From positions 1 to 11,180 of the forward strand of contig JAEDOJ010000032.1 of assembly GCA_016302015.1 (NCBI GenBank): a stretch of DNA of 11,180 nucleotides. Direction: 5' to 3'. Position numbers and translations under genes: made by a program. Below, one piece after another: positions 6,737 to 11,180 of the stretch. How positions within the stretch are numbered: the first letter of the stretch is position 1; each line of letters starts with the position of its first letter. The DNA comes from Oscillospiraceae bacterium (GTDB taxonomy: Bacteria; Bacillota_A; Clostridia; Oscillospirales; Oscillospiraceae). The notes below the pieces were generated by a model, which was not told the DNA's origin, made no database searches, and saw nothing but the letters and a program-made list of their open reading frames with translations.

Positions 6737-6765
6737 TTGATTTTTCGGGGAAAAGTCTGTACAAT
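6737..6765 (+). promoter_or_regulatory. Predicted sigma-A promoter of tldD-tldE
   Basis: TTGATT (6737-6742) and TACAAT (6760-6765) are separated by exactly 17 bases. They lie just upstream of AGGAGG (6781-6786), which is eight bases before the ATG at 6795. Confidence 0.75.
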
Positions 6766-6794
6766 AAAGAAAAAACAATCAGGAGGAAAACAAT

Positions 6795-8185
6795 ATGCCC
6801 TTTTCTGCATATCTGGAAGGCGTCCGGCAGGACTGCCGGGAGCTGGTGGCCCGGCTGGGCAAGTCCTTCCGTTACGTCAGTATTTTAGGCACGGATGTCC
6901 GGGAAACCAATTACTATGCGGATTTCCGGACCTCTGCCATTCGGGAAGGCGACGGGGAGTGCGGCTTTGTGGTCAAGCTCCACAACGGCGACTCCTTCTA
7001 TGAGTATTCTCTGGACGATATCTCCGGGGACAAGGCGGCGTTGGCGGAGAAGATTCTCAAAGCCGTGAAGGCTTCCCCCGCTCTGGAGAGCAAAATGCTC
7101 CGGGGGACGGTGGTGGAGGATGCGCCTCTGGTCAAAGACTTTGTCCGGGAGTCGGACTTTGACGGCTACACCGACGATGAGATCCTGAAGTTCTGCAAGG
7201 AGCTCCGGGATCAGACTGCGGCGGCGGACGAAAAATTCTTGAACGTGGCAACCGTCCCTACACCGTTTCCAAGCTGTTTATTTCAAAGAACCGGGAGCTG
7301 TCTCAGCACTATGGCTGGGTCATCGGGGGAATCTTCGGCGTGTATCAGGACGGGAAAATGCTCCGGACCTTCGACGTGGTGGATTCCTATCGGCTGTCGG
7401 ATGTCATGGAAAAGCTCCCCGGCAAGGTTCAGCGCCTCGTGGCCAAGGCGAGACATCTTGCTAAGGCCACGCCCATTGAGCCGGGGGTCTACGATGTGAT
7501 CACCGACAGCTCCATCACCGGTCTGATTGCCCACGAAGCCTTCGGCCACGGGGTGGAAATGGATCAGTTTGTCAAGGATCGCGCCCTTGCCAAGGACTAT
7601 GTGGGCAAATATGTGGCCTCTCCCGTAGTCAATATGCGGGACGGCGCCGCCTCCACCCTCAGCGTGGCATCCTACTTCTTTGACGACGACGGGGTTTTGG
7701 CCCATGACACCCAGATCATCAGGGAGGGCGTTCTGGTTACCGGCCTGTCCGATCTGGTGTCCGCCAGCGAGCTGGGCACGGAGCCAACGGGCAACGGCAG
7801 AAGAGAGTCCTACCGGCGGAAGGCCTATTCCCGCATGACCAACACCTTCTTTGAGAAGGGGACGGACAAGCTGGAGGATATGATCGCCTCCATCAAGCAC
7901 GGCTATATGCTCTTCGAGACCAACAACGGCATGGAGGACCCGAAAAACTGGCAGATCCAGTGTACCGCCGAGTACGGCATTGAGATCGTGGACGGCAAGC
8001 TGACAGACCACTATGTGTCTCCCGTGGTGATGAGCGGCTCCGTTCCCGACCTGCTGAAGTCCGTTTCCATGGTTTCCGACGGCTTTGATGTAATCGGTCT
8101 GGGCTTCTGCGGCAAGGGCTATAAGGAGTGGGTTCGCGTCTCTGACGGCGGCCCCGCGTTGAAAGTGAGGGTGAAGCTGGGATGA
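6795..8185 (+). pseudogene. tldD: TldD-like metalloprotease, frameshifted
   Basis: TldD is the catalytic half of the TldD/TldE zinc protease that degrades unfolded or modified peptides. Here the reading frame is broken by one missing base. The first frame is good TldD N-terminal sequence to about residue 150, then turns into unrelated residues and stops at 7499. The second frame picks up at about 7232-7250 (RPYTVSKLFISKNRELSQ) and runs to 8185. The metal site is intact in that part: HEAFGH encoded at 7532-7549 (two His ligands plus the Glu base) and the C-terminal ligand Cys in GFCGKG at 8108-8110. Restoring one base near 7231-7252 gives about 463 residues, normal for TldD. The A run at 7231-7235 is the likely slip point. 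A genuine mutation, sequencing error or recoding are all possible. The stop overlaps tldE by ATGA. Confidence 0.87.
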
Positions 8186-9450
8186 TTGAAAAAATTCTGA
8201 AGGCCAATGAAAAAATTGACGATTATCGGATCGTGACGAAAAAAACAGAATCCTATGAGGTATTTTTTGTCCATAAGACGGTGGAGACCGTCCGGGCAAC
8301 GGATACCCTTTCCACGGATGTGACCGTCTATGTGAACCACGACGGTGTGATGGGAGATTCCTCCTTTGCGGTCTACCGTTCCATGACCCCGGCGGATATG
8401 GAGGCCAAGGTCAATGCCGCCGCGGACCGGGCGAGACTGGTTTCCAACCAGCCCTATCCGCTCCCCAGGGGCAATACCGGGGAGGAAGCCCTGAATTCCA
8501 ATTTCACGGAGTATGAATTCTCCGAGCTGGCGGCGAAAATTGCGGATGCGGTCTATGCGGCGGACAAGCTGGAGGGCGGCAGTCTGAATGCGGTGGAGAT
8601 TTTTATCTACCGGGATACGGTCAATGTCCGGAACTCTCAGGGCGTGAACCTGACGGAAACCAAGTATCATGCCATGATCGAAGCCATTCCCACCTGGAAT
8701 CAGGGAAAGGAATCGGTGGAGCTGTATGAAAGCTACGAGTTTACGGAGTTCCAGCCGGAGAAGATCACGGCGGAAATCGCCGGGAAAATGGAAGAAGTCC
8801 GGGATCGTCAGAGGGCGGTGAAGCCGGAGATGCCCATGACCTGTAATGTGATTCTGAATCCCCATGAGATCAGCGCATGGATGAAGGAGCTGGTGGGATA
8901 TCTGGATTATTCCGCCGTTTACTCCAAGTCCAACCCCAAAAAGGTGGGAGACGATCTCCAGCCCGAGGGAAGGGGCGACAAGCTGCAGGTGACCCTCCAC
9001 GGCCGTCTGCCGGACAGCACCAATGCCGCCGCCTTTGACGCTGACGGCGTGAAAATGACCAGCCGGCAGGTGATCCGGGAGGGCAAGGTGGAAAGCTATT
9101 TCGGCACCAATCGGTTTGCCTCCTATCTTGGGCAGGAGCCTACCGGCGCTCTGCGCTGTCTGGAGGTGGGCGCGGGAACCCTTACCGATGCTCAGCGGGA
9201 GGAGAAGCCCTATCTGGAGTGCGTGTCCCTCTCCGGCCTGCAGGCGGATCTGATGAACGACTATCTGGGCGGCGAAATCCGTCTGGCCTACTATTTTGAC
9301 GGGAAAAAGAAAATCCCGGTTACCGGGATTTCCATGAGTACCAAATTCAGCGACGCTTTGGAAGGGCTTCGCCTGTCCGGGGAGCTGACCAATGAGAATA
9401 ACTATCAGGGGCCAAAATACGCGCTGATTCCTGATGTGGCAATTCTGTAA
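8182..9450 (+). CDS. tldE: TldE/PmbA-like protein, partner of TldD
   Basis: 422 residues of the TldD/PmbA family. It has the family fold signatures but no HExxxH motif, as expected for TldE (PmbA), the non-catalytic partner in the heterodimeric protease. Recognisable stretches include the N-terminal YEVFFVHKTVETVRATD region, NPHEISAW near 231-238 and a C-terminal GISMSTKFSDAL region. TldD/TldE is known for microcin B17 maturation and CcdA turnover in E. coli; its role in Firmicutes is less clear, and no peptide-modifying gene is visible here. ATG 8182 overlaps the tldD stop (ATGA), so translation is coupled. A terminator follows directly. This gene is intact although its partner is frameshifted. 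Confidence 0.9.
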   Translation: MIEKILKANEKIDDYRIVTKKTESYEVFFVHKTVETVRATDTLSTDVTVYVNHDGVMGDSSFAVYRSMTPADMEAKVNAAADRARLVSNQPYPLPRGNTGEEALNSNFTEYEFSELAAKIADAVYAADKLEGGSLNAVEIFIYRDTVNVRNSQGVNLTETKYHAMIEAIPTWNQGKESVELYESYEFTEFQPEKITAEIAGKMEEVRDRQRAVKPEMPMTCNVILNPHEISAWMKELVGYLDYSAVYSKSNPKKVGDDLQPEGRGDKLQVTLHGRLPDSTNAAAFDADGVKMTSRQVIREGKVESYFGTNRFASYLGQEPTGALRCLEVGAGTLTDAQREEKPYLECVSLSGLQADLMNDYLGGEIRLAYYFDGKKKIPVTGISMSTKFSDALEGLRLSGELTNENNYQGPKYALIPDVAIL

Positions 9451-9451
9451 C

Positions 9452-9478
9452 AACGAGGGGCTGTCAGCCCCTCGTTTT
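9452..9478. terminator. Intrinsic terminator between tldE and convergent bioY
   Basis: AACGAGGGGCT (9452-9462) pairs perfectly with AGCCCCTCGTT (9466-9476) around a GTC loop. A four-T run (9475-9478) follows in the + direction. The hairpin starts two bases after the tldE stop and touches the bioY stop codon, so it may serve both genes; the U-tract on the bioY side is poor. Confidence 0.85.
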
Positions 9479-10032
9479 CAGCTTAGCAAGCCGCTCCTGC
9501 GCAGGAGGGGAACCAGTCTGGAGGCAAGGAGAACGGCGCAGACGATCTTGATTGCGTCGTAGGGCAGGTAGGCCAGACAGCCGATGGAAATGATCTTTCC
9601 AAGGGTGAATTTCCCCAGAATGAAGTACATATAGGGCAGACCCACCAGATACAGGACGACCAGACCGGCGACGCAGGCCACGGTCATTCTCAGCCAGAGC
9701 TGCTTCCAGGGGAGCTTGGCGGTGAGCAGACCGATGACAAAGGCCATCAGAATCAGACCGGGGAGGAAGCCGAAGGAGGGCATTGCAACGTAGGTCAGGC
9801 CGCCGGTTCGTCCGGCAAAGATGGGAAGCCCCGCCAGACCCAGAGCGACGTAGACAAACTGAGAGGCGGCGCCCCAATAGGGCCCCAGCAGCAGACCGGC
9901 CATACAGGCGAAGAAAACCTGGGTGGTAATGGAAAGCTCGCCTACGGGAATGGTGAGGACAACGGTGCCCACGGCGGTCAAGGCGGCGAAAAGCGCAGCC
10001 AGAATCATCCTGTTTATGCTTTTGTGTTTCAT
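9478..10032 (-). CDS. bioY: Biotin transporter S component BioY
   Basis: 184 residues, a hydrophobic membrane protein with about six transmembrane segments. It has the BioY signatures GPYWGAASQFVYVALGLAG (50-68), the PIFAGRTGG loop (70-78) and YLPYDAIK (155-162), where D159 and K162 match the conserved biotin-pocket Asp and Lys. BioY binds biotin and works as the substrate-specific S component of an ECF transporter; the EcfA/EcfT energising subunits are not in this window. It starts at 10032 behind GAAAGGGA (10041-10048). It is divergent from birA, with a BirA-type operator just upstream, so biotin repression through BirA is very likely. The call is firm. Confidence 0.96.
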   Translation of the reverse strand: MKHKSINRMILAALFAALTAVGTVVLTIPVGELSITTQVFFACMAGLLLGPYWGAASQFVYVALGLAGLPIFAGRTGGLTYVAMPSFGFLPGLILMAFVIGLLTAKLPWKQLWLRMTVACVAGLVVLYLVGLPYMYFILGKFTLGKIISIGCLAYLPYDAIKIVCAVLLASRLVPLLRRSGLLS

Positions 10033-10056
10033 GGGGGGAGTCCCTTTCTTTGAAAA

Positions 10057-10088
10057 TTGTTAACCAAATATTGAAAAATGGTTTACGA
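10057..10088. promoter_or_regulatory. BirA operator upstream of bioY
   Basis: TTGTTAACC (10057-10065), a 14-base spacer and GGTTTACGA (10080-10088) match the known bacterial biotin operator (TTGTAAACC-N14/15-GGTTTACAA) with one mismatch in the left half and one in the right. It lies 24 bases upstream of the bioY start codon, over the predicted bioY transcription start. Confidence 0.88.
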
Positions 10089-10090
10089 TC

Positions 10091-10119
10091 ATTTTAACAG
10101 AGAAACTTGAAAAGCGCAA
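10091..10119 (-). promoter_or_regulatory. Candidate bioY promoter
   Basis: On the - strand, TTGCGC (10114-10119) and TAAAAT (10091-10096) are 17 bases apart. The -10 is good and the -35 matches only its TTG. Transcription would start near 10084, inside the BirA operator, which would allow repression. AT-rich alternatives nearby cannot be excluded. Confidence 0.45.
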
Positions 10120-10125
10120 GGAAAA

Positions 10126-10158
10126 ACGTTAAAATATTTTTTCAAAAGTGGTTTACAA
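10126..10158. promoter_or_regulatory. Second BirA-type operator, upstream of birA
   Basis: The right half GGTTTACAA (10150-10158) is a perfect BirA half-site. The left half ACGTTAAAA (10126-10134) keeps only the GTTAA core, with a 15-base spacer. The right half contains the predicted birA -35, so occupancy would block the birA promoter. Confidence 0.65.
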
Positions 10159-10180
10159 TTTGGACTCCAGCGTGTATACT
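10152..10180 (+). promoter_or_regulatory. Predicted birA promoter
   Basis: TTTACA (10152-10157) and TATACT (10175-10180) are separated by 17 bases, both one or two bases off consensus. The -35 lies wholly inside the right half of the second BirA-type operator. Transcription would begin near 10187, about 25 bases before the birA ATG, which excludes the in-frame upstream start at 10107. Confidence 0.75.
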
Positions 10181-10211
10181 CAAAGAAAATCGAAAGGAAG
10201 CAGGTGGAGCT

Positions 10212-11177
10212 ATGGGAAAAAGAGAGGTATTGGAGCTGCTGAAAGCGGGAGAATATATTTCCGGGGAGGAAATCGGCAGGACGCTGGGCATTTCCCGGGT
10301 GGCGGTATGCAAGATCATCGGAAAGCTGCGGGAGGAGGGCTGCCAGATTACGGCCACGCCCAATCGGGGCTACTGCCTGCAGATGCAGCCTCTGAGACAG
10401 TCCGGTCTGGATCAGCTTCTGCCGGATTGTCCATGGCGGGTGACGGTGTTGGAGCAGGTGGATTCCACCAACAACGCCCTGAAGCGGGACTGTGAGGCGG
10501 CCCACGGAACGGTTCTGGCCACCGGCCTGCAGACCGGCGGCAGGGGACGGCGGGGAAAGGTTTTCTCCTCCCCAAGGGGCGGCGTCTACCTGTCGGTGCT
10601 TCTGCGGCCGCAGGTGGAGGCGGATCAGCTTTTGCACATCACGCCCATGGCGGCGCTGGCGGTTCGCAGAGCCATTGCCGACTGCTGCGGCATTCCCGTG
10701 GGGATCAAATGGATCAACGATCTGGTCTATGAGGGGAAAAAGCTCTGCGGAATTTTGACGGAGCTGACCACAGAGGCGGGCTCCGGCCACTTGCAGAGCG
10801 TCATCATCGGCATCGGGGTGAACTGCAATACAGAAATTGAGAAGCTGCCGGAGGAAGTGCGGCCTATGGCAACCTCTCTGCGGCAGTTGACGGGAAAGCC
10901 CGTGGATCCCAATGCCCTGGCGGCAGCCATGGTACGCAGGCTTATGGAGATGGATCAGGGTCTGCTGAGGGAAAAAGAAGCCTGGCTCCGGGAATATGAA
11001 GCCGCCTGCGTCACAGTGGGGCAGCGGGTTCAGGTGATTATGGGGGACAGCCGCCGCCCCGCCACAGCCACGGGGATTGATGAAAACGGCGGGCTGTGCG
11101 TCCGGTGGGAAAACGGAGAAACGGCGGTGATCAGCACCGGCGAGGTTTCCGTCCGGGGAATGTATGGATATGTATGA
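10212..11177 (+). CDS. birA: Biotin--protein ligase / biotin operon repressor BirA (group II)
   Basis: 321 residues, normal for a bifunctional BirA. An N-terminal winged helix-turn-helix (about 1-57, with SGEEIGRTLGISRVAVCKII at 17-36) marks it as a DNA-binding group II ligase. The catalytic domain has the biotinyl-adenylate loop GGRGRRG (109-115), KWIND (166-170, the KWPND motif) and KLCGILTE (177-184), whose Lys contacts biotin. A small SH3-like C-terminal domain follows (about 268-321). It joins biotin to acceptor proteins such as biotin carboxyl carriers, and as a biotinyl-AMP dimer represses biotin genes. ATG 10212 follows AGGTGGAG and lies downstream of the predicted promoter; a longer open frame from 10107 crosses the promoter and adds non-homologous residues. 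No biotin synthesis gene is visible. Confidence 0.95.
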   Translation: MGKREVLELLKAGEYISGEEIGRTLGISRVAVCKIIGKLREEGCQITATPNRGYCLQMQPLRQSGLDQLLPDCPWRVTVLEQVDSTNNALKRDCEAAHGTVLATGLQTGGRGRRGKVFSSPRGGVYLSVLLRPQVEADQLLHITPMAALAVRRAIADCCGIPVGIKWINDLVYEGKKLCGILTELTTEAGSGHLQSVIIGIGVNCNTEIEKLPEEVRPMATSLRQLTGKPVDPNALAAAMVRRLMEMDQGLLREKEAWLREYEAACVTVGQRVQVIMGDSRRPATATGIDENGGLCVRWENGETAVISTGEVSVRGMYGYV

Positions 11178-11180
11178 GAA

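Noticed and set aside
7225..7260. Programmed -1 frameshift in tldD
   Set aside because: The direction fits a -1 shift, but the A run with TTC does not form a classic slippery heptamer in frame, there is no well-placed stimulatory element, and TldD is not known to need recoding. A mutation or sequence error is simpler.
8119..9453. 444-codon open frame on the - strand
   Set aside because: It is antisense to tldE, which has clear family similarity, a coupled start and a terminator.
10107..10211. N-terminal extension of birA by 35 codons
   Set aside because: It crosses the predicted birA promoter and operator, lacks a ribosome binding site and adds residues unlike BirA.

Overview
The window reads as chromosomal DNA from a fairly GC-rich Firmicute, most likely a gut Clostridia of the Oscillospiraceae or Ruminococcaceae type. 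This is inferred from the strong AAGGAGG-type ribosome binding sites, short intergenic gaps, Firmicute-style promoters, a BioY/BirA pair with its operators, and the protein flavour. No rRNA, tRNA, CRISPR array or insertion sequence was seen.

Layout. Positions 1-163 hold a tandem array of 28-bp units whose ends alternate (CCTTGGGG, CCTTGCGG). It fades into degenerate copies and a non-coding leader up to 392. Positions 393-5405 are a tight five-gene + strand operon: a 3-hydroxyisobutyrate-dehydrogenase-family enzyme (LtnD-like), a PdxA2-like phosphotetronate dehydrogenase, a threonine-dehydrogenase-like zinc alcohol dehydrogenase, a DUF1537 acid-sugar kinase and a xylose-isomerase-like TIM-barrel protein. 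A GntR/FCD regulator follows at 5458-6138. It has its own near-consensus promoter inside the end of the isomerase gene and is closed by a strong bidirectional terminator. The set points to catabolism of four-carbon acid sugars (threonate/erythronate type), with kinase plus PdxA2 giving dihydroxyacetone phosphate. The two dehydrogenases and the isomerase probably funnel other stereoisomers into that trunk. No OtnC-type decarboxylase and no transporter are present here.

Positions 6185-6619 (- strand) encode an XRE regulator with an unusual C-terminal domain. It is divergent from a tldD-tldE pair (6795-9450), and the shared intergenic region carries a cluster of inverted hexamers that could be an operator. 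The tldD gene has a one-base frameshift near 7231-7252, upstream of an otherwise complete metal site. The tldE gene is intact and overlaps tldD by ATGA.

Positions 9478-11177 hold bioY (- strand, biotin transporter S component) divergent from birA (+ strand, biotin ligase/repressor). The intergenic region has two BirA-type operators. One contains the predicted birA -35 element, suggesting that BirA represses both bioY and itself.
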